Below, piece after piece: positions 14,536-24,671 of a DNA stretch of 30,108 bases (position 1 is the stretch's first letter; each line of letters starts with the position of its first letter). The stretch comes from Actinomycetota bacterium (GTDB lineage Bacteria > Actinomycetota > Acidimicrobiia > Acidimicrobiales > CADCSY01). The notes below the pieces were generated by a model that saw nothing but the letters and a program-made list of their open reading frames with translations, did no database searches and had not been told where the DNA came from. A program made the translations under genes and the position numbers. Where the stretch lies: NCBI GenBank assembly GCA_016178435.1, contig JACOTK010000067.1, forward strand, positions 1 through 30,108, written 5' to 3'.

Positions 14536-16713
14536 ATGCTGGAAAACGCGTGGATCATCCCCGCGATCACGTTCGTGTCGTTTTGGATCATCCTCTTCTT
14601 CGGCAAGCGTCTGCCCAGAGGCGGCTCCGAGATCGGGGTTGCCGCGTTGGTGCTGACCTTTGTGCTCTCGTGTGTCGCGGTCTTCCAATGGGTTGACCGG
14701 CCGGCCGACACGATCATCCAACCTGTCGGTGCATCACATGCATCCGCCGACGAGGGAGAGTCTCCCGCCGGCGGCCACGAGTCCCCTGCAGCCGGGATGG
14801 ATGAGATGGAGGAGGGTCATTCGCTCGGGATGCGGGTGGTGCCGGCGGCTGCCGGAGGCGAGACCGATGTCGAGGGTGAGGCGGAGGGCCACGAGGTGGA
14901 GCCCATCCGGGCCGCCGTCGACAAGTCGACGACGTGGTTCAAGCTCGGCTCGCTCGAGGTCAAGGCCGGCATTCACATCGACGGCCTCGCGGTGACCATG
15001 CTCTTTGTCGTCACGCTCATCTCGCTCCTCGTGCACATCTTCGCCACCAACTACATGCAAGGTGACGTGCGCTTCACCCATTTCTTCGCTGCGCTGTCGC
15101 TCTTCACGACGGGCATGTTGGTTCTGGTGGTGTCGAGCACCACGCTGCAGATGCTCTTCGGCTGGGAGCTGATGGGTCTCTGCAGCTTCATGCTCATCGG
15201 TCACTGGTGGGAGAAAAAGGAGAACTCCAACGCGGCGATGAAGGCATTCCTCACCACCCGCACGGGCGACATCGGTCTCCTGGTGGGTATCAGCACCTTG
15301 TTCTTCGCGGCCGGGCGCACCTTTGACATCGCGACCATCAATGCCGCTGCGCTGGGTGGGGGCATGAGCGAAACCGCGTTGAAGGTCGGTGCCGCCGCCC
15401 TGCTCGTGGCGGTGATCGGCAAGTCCGCCCAGTTCCCGCTGCACACCTGGTTGCCCGACGCGATGGCCGGCCCGACGCCGGTGTCGGCCCTCATCCACGC
15501 CGCCACGATGGTGGTTGCCGGGGTGTACCTGGTCGCCCGGCTGTACGGGGTCTTCTGGCAGGGCTTCGACATCTCGGCGGGCGGCGCCAATCCCATCGCC
15601 ATCGTCGGCGGGGTGACCGTTGTCATCGCGGCGTTGCTCGCGTTCGTGCAGAACGACATCAAGAAGGTGCTTGCCTATTCAACGGTGAGCCAGCTCGGCT
15701 ACATGGTCATGGCGCTCGGCGTCGGCGCCTGGACGGCGGCGGTGTTCCACCTCTTCACGCACGCATTCTTCAAGGCGCTGCTGTTTCTGGGTTCGGGGTC
15801 GGTGAGCCACGCGGTGCACAGCTTCGACATGCGAAAGGAGATGGGCGGGCTGCGCAAGCACATGCCCACGACCTTCGCCACCTTCATGATCGGTTCCGTG
15901 GCTCTCGCAGGCGTCTTCCCGTTTGCCGGCTTCTGGTCCAAGGACGAGATCTTGTTGGGTGCCGGCAAGAACGGCTACGAGTTCTTCATGTACGTGGGTC
16001 TCGTCGGAGCCTTCATGACAGCGGCCTACATGACCCGTTGTGTGTACCTCACCTTCTTCGGCGAGTACCGAGGGCACGGTCATCCGCATGAATCACCCAA
16101 GGCCATCACCGTGCCGCTGATTGTCCTCGCGGTGTTCTCCGTCGGTGCCGGATGGCTCAACGCTCCTTTCCTCAACTACTGGTTCGGGGAGGTGACGCGG
16201 AACGAGACGGGTGTGATGGCCGGTCTTTCCCATCACCCATTCGAGATAGGCGCGGCCCTTGTCTCGACGGTTGTCGTGTTGGTTGCCCTGGGTCTGGGCT
16301 ATGTCCTCTTCTTTCTCGACAAGTTGCCAACAGGGGTCACGCAGCGCAACGCGTTGGCCCGAGTGGGATATCGCATTCTGGACAACAAGTACTACCTCGA
16401 TCGCCTGTACACCGACTGGATTGTTGGTTCCGTCAAGGGGGCCATTGCCAAGGCGGCGTACTGGATCAACCAACGGGTTCTCGACGGCGTCGTGAATGCC
16501 GTCGGCGTGGGCGCCAAGCGCCTGGGCCGTTGGGTCTATGACACCATCGACCAGGGCCTGGTCGATGGTGCCGTCAATGGGGCGGGAACAGGCGCGGAGG
16601 GTGCCGGCGGCGCGCTTCGCACCATCCAGTCCGGCCGTGTCCAGCAATACGGAGCGCTGCTCTTCGGAGCGGCAACCGTGTTTGCCTTTGTCCTCGCGAT
16701 CCTGGCCGTCTAG
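14536..16713 (+). CDS. nuoL: NADH-quinone oxidoreductase subunit L, second copy, with acidic His-rich insertion
   Basis: This is the largest antiporter-like pump subunit with its long C-terminal lateral helix, 725 residues. Key residues are visible: Glu211 in FGWELMGLCSFMLIG and Lys296 in IGKSAQFPLHTWLPDAM, then TPVSALIHAATMV and KKVLAYSTVSQLGYM. Between the first two hydrophobic segments and the core lies an unusual polar stretch of about 75 residues (about 58-135), rich in Glu, His, Gly and Ala, e.g. GMDEMEEGHSLGM. It should face the outside. The C-terminus has repeated ...VDGAVNGAG-type helices before a last membrane anchor. The ATG lies 3 bases after the nuoK stop; nuoM follows after 18 bases. 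Confidence 0.95.
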   Translation: MLENAWIIPAITFVSFWIILFFGKRLPRGGSEIGVAALVLTFVLSCVAVFQWVDRPADTIIQPVGASHASADEGESPAGGHESPAAGMDEMEEGHSLGMRVVPAAAGGETDVEGEAEGHEVEPIRAAVDKSTTWFKLGSLEVKAGIHIDGLAVTMLFVVTLISLLVHIFATNYMQGDVRFTHFFAALSLFTTGMLVLVVSSTTLQMLFGWELMGLCSFMLIGHWWEKKENSNAAMKAFLTTRTGDIGLLVGISTLFFAAGRTFDIATINAAALGGGMSETALKVGAAALLVAVIGKSAQFPLHTWLPDAMAGPTPVSALIHAATMVVAGVYLVARLYGVFWQGFDISAGGANPIAIVGGVTVVIAALLAFVQNDIKKVLAYSTVSQLGYMVMALGVGAWTAAVFHLFTHAFFKALLFLGSGSVSHAVHSFDMRKEMGGLRKHMPTTFATFMIGSVALAGVFPFAGFWSKDEILLGAGKNGYEFFMYVGLVGAFMTAAYMTRCVYLTFFGEYRGHGHPHESPKAITVPLIVLAVFSVGAGWLNAPFLNYWFGEVTRNETGVMAGLSHHPFEIGAALVSTVVVLVALGLGYVLFFLDKLPTGVTQRNALARVGYRILDNKYYLDRLYTDWIVGSVKGAIAKAAYWINQRVLDGVVNAVGVGAKRLGRWVYDTIDQGLVDGAVNGAGTGAEGAGGALRTIQSGRVQQYGALLFGAATVFAFVLAILAV

Positions 16714-16731
16714 AGAGCTGAGCAGGGAATC

Positions 16732-18255
16732 ATGGAGAATTTCGAAGATATTGCACTTTCAACGGCAGTGTTTCTGCCTCTGGTGGGAGCGTTGCTGCTC
16801 ATGGTGGTTCCTCGTGAGAACGAGGGAGCCCAAAAGCTCATTGCGCTGTTGACGACACTCGCGACCATGGGAGTGGGTATCTATCTGCTCGCGGAGTTCG
16901 ACTACGCGGCGAGCGGGGACACCATGCAGTTCGTCGTCAACCGGCCATGGATCGACGTCATCTCCAGCCGCTACATCGTGGGCATCGACGGCATCTCTCT
17001 GCCCCTGCTCGTGCTCTCGATGTTCATCTGTGTTCTGGTGGTCCTCTACTCGTGGAACCATTTCCCGTCGCCACACAACCCCAAGGCGTTCCTGGCGCTC
17101 ATCCTTTTGCTTGAGACCGGCATGAACGGCACGTTCGTGGCACAGGATCTCATCCTCTTCTTCGTCTTCTTCGAGGTGGTGCTCCTGCCGATGTACTTCA
17201 TGATCGGGGTCTGGGGCGGGGAGAATCGTCAGTACGCCTCGATCAAGTTCTTCCTCTACACCCTGTTCGGCTCCGCGCTGATGATCCTCAGCTTCCTCGC
17301 CCTGTTCTTCAAGGGGGGAGCCGAAAGCTTTGCCATCGCCGATCTCGCCCAGTCGTCGAGCGCCATTGCCCACGGCACCCAGCTGTTGATCTTCGGCGGA
17401 CTGTTCATGGGCTTCGCCATCAAGGTGCCGATGTTCCCGTTCCACACCTGGCTTCCCGATGCCCACACGCAGGCGCCGACCCAGGGTTCGGTCATCCTGG
17501 CCGCCATCCTCCTGAAGCTCGGCACCTACGGCTTCATTCGTATCGCGATCCCGATCCTTCCCGAGGCGGCGGTGTCATGGGCTCCCTGGATCGGTGGCCT
17601 GGCCGTGGTGGGCATCATCTACGGCGCGCTGGGCTGCCTTGCTCAGACCGATCTGAAGCGACTCATCGCCTTCTCGTCGGTCGCGCACATGGGCTTTGTC
17701 ATGTTGGGTATCGCAACGCTCACCGATTTCGGCATCAATGCCGCCGTGTTCGGCATGGTTGCCCACGGGCTCATCACCGGCATGCTCTTCTTCCTCGCCG
17801 GCTCGATCAAGGATCGTTTCCACACGCTCGAGTTGTCCCGACTCGGCGGCCTGCTGATCAAGGCTCCCAAGATGGGTTGGATCCTCGGCTTCTGCGTCAT
17901 GGCCTCGCTGGGCCTGCCGGGCCTTGCCGGCTTCTGGGGTGAGTTCCCGGCGATACTCTCCGCCTACAACCCGGCTGCCGGTGTCTCCGAGGAGCTCTTC
18001 CGTTTCTACATGGTTGTCGCCGCCGTCGGCACCGTTCTGGCGGCGGGTTATCTGCTCTGGATGTTCCAGCGGACGGCCTTCGGTGAGCCAACCGAGGAGT
18101 TCTCCCACGAGCCCATTCCGGACATGCAGTGGCCCGAGTATGCGGCATGGGTCCCGTTGCTGATCCTCATCCTCGTGCTGGGGGTCTACCCCAACCTGCT
18201 CTTCGGCATCACCCAAGAGGCGGTCCAACACGTTGTTTCCGCAGTGGGAGGCTGA
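16732..18255 (+). CDS. nuoM: NADH-quinone oxidoreductase subunit M, second copy
   Basis: This is an antiporter-like proton-pumping subunit of 507 residues. The core signatures are GIDGISLPLLVLS, Glu148 in FFVFFEVVLLPMYFMIG, Lys231 in AIKVPMFPFHTWLPDAHTQAP and Lys262 in LLKLGTYGFIR. It is shorter at both ends than the first-copy NuoM (545 residues) and is clearly divergent in sequence, so the two operons are not recent duplicates. The ATG is preceded by AGCAGGG about 6 bases upstream. nuoN follows 3 bases after the stop. Confidence 0.95.
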   Translation: MENFEDIALSTAVFLPLVGALLLMVVPRENEGAQKLIALLTTLATMGVGIYLLAEFDYAASGDTMQFVVNRPWIDVISSRYIVGIDGISLPLLVLSMFICVLVVLYSWNHFPSPHNPKAFLALILLLETGMNGTFVAQDLILFFVFFEVVLLPMYFMIGVWGGENRQYASIKFFLYTLFGSALMILSFLALFFKGGAESFAIADLAQSSSAIAHGTQLLIFGGLFMGFAIKVPMFPFHTWLPDAHTQAPTQGSVILAAILLKLGTYGFIRIAIPILPEAAVSWAPWIGGLAVVGIIYGALGCLAQTDLKRLIAFSSVAHMGFVMLGIATLTDFGINAAVFGMVAHGLITGMLFFLAGSIKDRFHTLELSRLGGLLIKAPKMGWILGFCVMASLGLPGLAGFWGEFPAILSAYNPAAGVSEELFRFYMVVAAVGTVLAAGYLLWMFQRTAFGEPTEEFSHEPIPDMQWPEYAAWVPLLILILVLGVYPNLLFGITQEAVQHVVSAVGG

Positions 18256-18258
18256 TCC

Positions 18259-19773
18259 GTGGACGTGCTGAGCGGACCGGTGGCAGGGGTGTTCCGGGCC
18301 CCCGACGTCGACTATCACGCCTTTGCCCCGGAGCTCGTGCTCGTGGCGGTGCTGGTGGCTGTTCTCGTGGTCGATCTCGTCCTCGAGGGCCGAGGCCGAC
18401 GTCTCGTCGGAGGTCTGGCAGGCATCGGTCTTCTGGCGGCGATGGTGCCCGTGTTGACCCTGGCGGTCGACGGCGCCAATCGCTCGATGGTCGGGGGGGC
18501 CTACGTCGTCGATGATTTTGCCCTCGTCTTCAAGGGCCTGTTCCTCATTGCCGGCTACGTCACCATGTTGCTCAGCAGCGACTATCTCGCCGATGACGAC
18601 TACTACGAGGGCGAGTACTACTTCCTCTTATTATCCTCGGTGCTGGGCATGATGGTCATGGCATCCTCCCGTGACCTCATCAGCATCTTCGTGGCCCTCG
18701 AACTGCTCTCCATCCCGGCCTACATGCTGGCCGGATGGCGAAAGCGTGACCTGAAGGGCAACGAGGCCACGCTCAAGTACTACCTGCTCGGCGTTTTCGC
18801 CACCGGCGTCATGCTCTACGGCATGTCACTGATCTTCGGCATCACCGGCGAGACGGTGCTCACCGAGATCGGCTCGAAGCTCCAGGGCCCGGGTGCAAGC
18901 CTGCCGCTGGTGAGTCTCGGCATCGTCTTCGTGATCGTCGGCTTCGCCTTCAAGATCTCGGCTGTTCCCTTCCACAGTTGGGCGCCCGACACCTATGAGG
19001 GGGCCCCGACACCGATCACCGCCTTTCTCTCGGTGGCATCGAAGGCCGGCGGGTTTGTCGCTCTCATGCAGCTCGTCTTCATCGGGTTCCTGGGTCGCGA
19101 CGATGTGTGGCAGCCCATGTTCTGGGTGCTCGCCGCGCTCACGATGACCGTTGGCAACCTCATCGCACTGCGCCAGACCAACATCGTGCGCATGCTGGCG
19201 TACTCGTCGGTGGCACAGGCCGGCTACATGTTGTTGCCCTTCGCCGTCGCCGGTGACCTTGCGAAGGGTCCGGGTGCTGCGATGGGGCCCATGACCACCT
19301 ACCTGCTGATCTACGCAGCGATGAACCTCGGCGCCTTCGCCCTGGTGCTGGCTGTGGCCCGCAAGACGCGGTCGGGCGAGATCGCCTCGTACGGCGGGCT
19401 CTTCGAGTACGCGCCCGGCTTGACCGTCCTCATGAGCATCTTCGTGTTTGCTCTCGCCGGCATCCCCCCTCTCGGAGGTTGGTACGGCAAGTTGGTGGTG
19501 TTCAAGACCCTGCTCGATGCGAACACACCCTGGGCCATCGTGCTCGGTGTGATCGCCGCGGTGAACTCCGTGATCGCGCTGTATTACTACGCGTCGGTCG
19601 CGCGCGAGATGTGGATGCGGCCTGTGCCCGATGGTGACACCACCCCGGTTCGGGTTCCCGCAGGCTTGACTGCGGCACTCTCGCTGTGTGCGGTTGCCAC
19701 GGTGGTGATCGGCGTCTATCCCCAGGTCGTCGCCCGATTCGGCGACCTCGCCGTCTTCAGCCTGCTTCCCTGA
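18259..19773 (+). CDS. nuoN: NADH-quinone oxidoreductase subunit N, second copy
   Basis: This is an antiporter-like membrane subunit of 504 residues. Family marks are ALELLSIPAYMLAGW with the conserved Glu, NEATLKYYLLGVFATGVMLYG, the FKISAVPFHSWAPDTYEGAP loop and VRMLAYSSVAQAGYM. The GTG at 18259 lies 3 bases after the nuoM stop. It closes the set of eleven nuo genes; 18 bases later a MidA-type methyltransferase begins in the same direction. No terminator is seen in that short gap, so the methyltransferase is probably in the same operon. Confidence 0.95.
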   Translation: MDVLSGPVAGVFRAPDVDYHAFAPELVLVAVLVAVLVVDLVLEGRGRRLVGGLAGIGLLAAMVPVLTLAVDGANRSMVGGAYVVDDFALVFKGLFLIAGYVTMLLSSDYLADDDYYEGEYYFLLLSSVLGMMVMASSRDLISIFVALELLSIPAYMLAGWRKRDLKGNEATLKYYLLGVFATGVMLYGMSLIFGITGETVLTEIGSKLQGPGASLPLVSLGIVFVIVGFAFKISAVPFHSWAPDTYEGAPTPITAFLSVASKAGGFVALMQLVFIGFLGRDDVWQPMFWVLAALTMTVGNLIALRQTNIVRMLAYSSVAQAGYMLLPFAVAGDLAKGPGAAMGPMTTYLLIYAAMNLGAFALVLAVARKTRSGEIASYGGLFEYAPGLTVLMSIFVFALAGIPPLGGWYGKLVVFKTLLDANTPWAIVLGVIAAVNSVIALYYYASVAREMWMRPVPDGDTTPVRVPAGLTAALSLCAVATVVIGVYPQVVARFGDLAVFSLLP

Positions 19774-19791
19774 GGTTCGAGAGCCCCGGCC

Positions 19792-20979
19792 ATGAGTGCG
19801 GAGGCCATGGCGGCGGTGCGCGAACGGGTCCGTCGTCTCGGGTCGCTTCCCTATGACGACATCGTGGATGCGGCGCTCTACGGCTCGGGTGGATTCTTCG
19901 CCGAGGGTGGGGGAGCGGGGCGGCGAGCGGATTTTCTCACGAGCCCTGAGGTGGGCCCGTTGTTCGGAGCGGTGGTCAGTCGATTCCTGGACGAGGAATG
20001 GGATCGTCTGGGCCAACCCGATTTCTTCGTCGTCGTCGAGGCCGGAGCGGGCAGGGGGGCGCTGGCTGCAGGCGTTCTCGCTGCCAAGCCGCGTTGCCTG
20101 AAGGCCTTGCGCTATGTCTGTGTCGAACGGTCCCAGGTGCTGCGGGCGCGGATCGAATCGTCCCTTGCCGTTGAGCCGGCGATCAACATCTTCGGCACGC
20201 TCGACCATGACGACGATGACTTCATCGCTCCCTCGGTGGCGGCGAGCCTTGCAGGTTCCCGGGGGCCGATCGTCACTGTCCTCGATGATCTGCCCGCTCT
20301 CTCGTTCTCCGGGGTCCTGTTCGCGAACGAGCTCTTGGACAACTTGTCCTTTCGGCTGATGGAGCGCGTCGGCCCTCGCCATGAGGGGTCGGATCTGCGT
20401 CCGCGCTGGGCGGAGGTGCGCGTCGGGCTGTCCGATGACGACCAGACGCTGGTGGAGGTGCTGGTGGAGGCATCGGGCGACCTCGAGGCAGAGGCCGAAC
20501 GTCTTGCTCCCGATGCGCCGGTCGGTGCACGCCTGCCTCTCCAGGCAGGAGCCCAGTCCTGGCTGCACCGTGCACTGAGCATTCTCGACCGAGGTCGCCT
20601 GGTGGTCATCGACTACGCCGACCACTCGTCGTCGCTCGTGACCCGACCGTGGCGGGACTGGGTCCGAACGTACCGCGCGCAGGAGCGCGGCGGCCATCCC
20701 CTCGATGATCTCGGCGAGCAGGACATCACCTGCGAGGTTGCCGTCGATCAGCTCGCCCGGGTTCGTGCGCCCGACCTGGACATCAGCCAATCCGAGTGGC
20801 TCACACGCCATGGCGTCGGCGTGCTGGTCGCCGAAGCCAGGGACACCTGGCACGAACGAGCCGCCATCGGTGATCTCCGGGCAATGGTTGCCCGGAGTCG
20901 TATCGGCGAGGCGGACGCCCTCACCGACCCCAAAGGCCTCGGCGCCTTTCGCGTGCTCGAGTGGGTCATCGACGGATGA
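19792..20979 (+). CDS. SAM-dependent methyltransferase, MidA/NDUFAF7 family
   Basis: This 395-residue protein matches the MidA/NDUFAF7 (DUF185, COG1565) class I methyltransferases. It has YDDIVDAALYGSGGFFAEGG at the N-terminus with FLTSPEVGPLFGAVVSRFL, the SAM-binding VVVEAGAGRGALA loop (Gly-rich at 85-89), and FANELLDNLSFRLM in the usual place of the NE.DN/L.P motif. In mitochondria NDUFAF7 methylates an Arg of NDUFS2, the NuoD homologue, and is needed for complex I assembly. Here the gene follows nuoN by 18 bases, and the NuoD of the same operon keeps the matching Arg (Arg89). A role in modifying or assembling this complex I is inferred from the family and position. The family call is strong; the target is not shown. 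Confidence 0.85.
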   Translation: MSAEAMAAVRERVRRLGSLPYDDIVDAALYGSGGFFAEGGGAGRRADFLTSPEVGPLFGAVVSRFLDEEWDRLGQPDFFVVVEAGAGRGALAAGVLAAKPRCLKALRYVCVERSQVLRARIESSLAVEPAINIFGTLDHDDDDFIAPSVAASLAGSRGPIVTVLDDLPALSFSGVLFANELLDNLSFRLMERVGPRHEGSDLRPRWAEVRVGLSDDDQTLVEVLVEASGDLEAEAERLAPDAPVGARLPLQAGAQSWLHRALSILDRGRLVVIDYADHSSSLVTRPWRDWVRTYRAQERGGHPLDDLGEQDITCEVAVDQLARVRAPDLDISQSEWLTRHGVGVLVAEARDTWHERAAIGDLRAMVARSRIGEADALTDPKGLGAFRVLEWVIDG

Positions 20980-21050
20980 TCAGTGCTCGAGCCCTCAGGA
21001 CCGGATTCGATGTCCTCGGCTGTGCGGATGAAGTGCCGGACGTGCTCGCC

Positions 21051-21095
21051 TAGGCTCAGGCTGCTCGTACTTCATCGTCATTTGCCAGGGGGAAA
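21051..21095 (+). promoter_or_regulatory. Putative acs promoter and ribosome binding site
   Basis: TAGGCT at 21051-21056 repeats the -10 word used before nuoA, but I see no clear -35. A purine-rich ribosome site (AGGGGGAAAG, from 21087) lies about 5 bases before the acs ATG. Unlike nuoA, this transcript would have a leader of about 40 bases. Confidence 0.35.
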
Positions 21096-21101
21096 GACGT
21101 C

Positions 21102-23064
<1,963 letters not shown>

Positions 23065-23087
<23 letters not shown>

Positions 23088-23571
23088 CCTGTTCCCCGAT
23101 CACTGGAGGCAGCGTCCCGGTGGTTGTCCGCCGGGTCCGACGGTCGTCTTCGACATGGACGGGGTCCTGTCGGACGCGGCCACCCGTCAGCACTATCTGA
23201 CCAGTCCTCGGCCCGACTGGAAGGGGTTCTTTGCCGCGTGCGGTGACGACCCACTTGTGGACGAGGTGGCGCGGCTCACCGAGTTGCTCGACCCCGATCT
23301 GCGCCTCGTGCTCCTGACCGCTCGTCCCATGTCGGTGCAGCCGCAGACCCTGGCATGGCTCGAGCGTTACGAGTTGCGTTGGGACATGCTCATCATGCGC
23401 CAGACGAGTTCGTACGTCCCGTCATCCACCTTCAAGCGTGAGACGGTGCACGCGTTGCGGGCTGCCGGCTACGACCTGCAGTTGGCCTTCGAGGATGACC
23501 GCCGCAACGTCGACATGTTCCACAGTGAGGGCGTGCCCTGCATCTACATTCACAGCGGCTACTACGACTGA
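23065..23571 (+). CDS. HAD-superfamily phosphatase like the polynucleotide-kinase 3'-phosphatase domain
   Basis: This 168-residue soluble protein has the HAD motifs: VVFDMDGVLSD (Asp30 nucleophile and Asp32 acid/base), LLTARP with the motif II Thr, a downstream Lys (TFKRETV), and LAFEDDRRNVDMF with the acidic pair. The overall pattern, including GVPCIYIHSG at the end, resembles the 3'-phosphatase half of phage T4 polynucleotide kinase; no kinase part is present. Substrate is unknown; nucleic acid ends or a small phosphate ester are both possible. The only canonical start before the catalytic Asp is ATG 23065, which overlaps acs by 23 bases and lacks a ribosome site, whereas AGGAGG at 23077-23082 points to CTG 23089. 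The true N-terminus is therefore uncertain by eight residues. Confidence 0.75.
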
Positions 23572-23680
23572 GCGCACGTACACGGAGGGCAGCTACACAG
23601 AGGGTGGCTTCGCGCCAACCGGAGTTGCCCGTCGTGCAGCCCGGGAACGTTTGGGACCGCCCGGACGTTGGGAGTGACGA

Positions 23681-23696
23681 GGAGTGGTCCCACTCC
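23681..23696. promoter_or_regulatory. 7-bp dyad upstream of the HtpX gene
   Basis: GGAGTGG and CCACTCC are arranged as an inverted repeat with a 2-base centre, 22 bases before the htpX ATG. The short centre favours a protein-binding site over an RNA hairpin. In other bacteria htpX is often stress-controlled, but the binding protein here is unknown. Confidence 0.3.
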
Positions 23697-23718
23697 GAGG
23701 CGAGAAAGGTTTCGGTAG

Positions 23719-24561
23719 ATGTTGAACAAGAACAATCTCAAGACCGTGGTCATGCTGGCCGGCCTCGCCGGTCTCTTGATCCTGATCGGCGGTCAGTTCG
23801 GCGGCCGGTCCGGTGCGACGATCATGTTCATGATCAGTCTCGTCATGGTCGGCAGCTCCTACTGGTTCTCCGACAAGCTGGCCATCAAGGCGGCGAGGGC
23901 AGTTCCGGTCACCGAGGTGGAGATGCCCGAGTACTACGCGATCGTGCACGAGCTGACCCGGGCAGCGGGCCTGCCGATGCCCAGGCTCTACGTCACCCCC
24001 GACGCCCAGCCCAATGCCTTTGCCACCGGACGTAACCCTGAGCACGCCGCGGTGGCCGTGACCCGAGGACTGGTCGACCTGTGCGATCGCGATGAGCTGC
24101 GCGGCGTGCTGGCCCACGAGCTCAGCCATGTCGCCCATCGCGACATCCTGATCGGCTCGGTGGCAGCGGCGGTGGCCACGGCGATCATGTATCTGGCGAC
24201 CATGGCGCAATGGGCAGCGATCTTCGGCGGACGTCGTGATGAGGACAGCAACCCGTTGGCGCTTCTCGCCATGGCCATGCTGGCGCCCACGGCGGCAGGT
24301 CTCCTGCAGATGGCACTGAGCCGCAGCCGCGAGTTCGAGGCGGACCGCTCGGCAGCACGCCTCATCGGCACGGGTGAGCCACTGGCCCGAGCGCTCCTCA
24401 AGCTCGAGAGCTACGCGAAGGCGATCCCCATGAACATCGACCCTGCCCATGCCTCTGCCTTCATCATCAACCCGTTGACCGGGCGCAAGGCGAACTTCTC
24501 CAATCTCTTTCGTACTCACCCGTCGACGGAGGAACGAATCGCTCGCCTGCGCGCCTTGTGA
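23719..24561 (+). CDS. htpX: M48-family membrane zinc metalloprotease HtpX
   Basis: The protein is a membrane protease that degrades misfolded membrane proteins in other bacteria. The 280 residues contain two N-terminal hydrophobic helices (about 7-50), the zinc site HELSH at 133-137 in LAHELSHVAHRD, two more hydrophobic segments, and SRSREFEADRSAARLIG supplying the third ligand Glu. The C-terminus NLFRTHPSTEERIARLRAL is typical. The ATG at 23719 has AGAAAGG 9 bases upstream. It stands 147 bases after the HAD gene, in a gap that holds a 7-bp dyad, so it may have its own promoter. Confidence 0.92.
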   Translation: MLNKNNLKTVVMLAGLAGLLILIGGQFGGRSGATIMFMISLVMVGSSYWFSDKLAIKAARAVPVTEVEMPEYYAIVHELTRAAGLPMPRLYVTPDAQPNAFATGRNPEHAAVAVTRGLVDLCDRDELRGVLAHELSHVAHRDILIGSVAAAVATAIMYLATMAQWAAIFGGRRDEDSNPLALLAMAMLAPTAAGLLQMALSRSREFEADRSAARLIGTGEPLARALLKLESYAKAIPMNIDPAHASAFIINPLTGRKANFSNLFRTHPSTEERIARLRAL

Positions 24562-24633
24562 TGGAACGTCGCGCTGACTGATGAGTACCCGGACCGTGCA
24601 GCCCGAGCGACCGCCGCGCTGAGTCTCCTCGCA

Positions 24634-24671
24634 TTGGACCGTTCCCGGGGCTTTCCCCTATCCTGTGACGA
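24634..24671 (+). promoter_or_regulatory. Putative leaderless promoter of the M23 peptidase gene
   Basis: TTGGAC at 24634-24639 and TATCCT at 24659-24664 form a -35/-10 pair with a 19-base spacer. The ATG at 24671 starts 6 bases after the -10 box, the usual distance to a transcription start, so the mRNA is probably leaderless. This decides for ATG 24671 over GTG 24665. Confidence 0.55.

Noticed and set aside
18826..20853. 675-codon open frame antisense to nuoN and the MidA-type gene
   Set aside because: It is opposite to two well-recognised genes and has the Arg/His/Gln-rich composition typical of antisense frames in high-GC DNA.
23579..23608. Two-copy 15-bp repeat (TACACGGAGGGCAGC-like) after the HAD gene
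   Set aside because: Only two imperfect copies, outside any gene and without symmetry; too weak to interpret.
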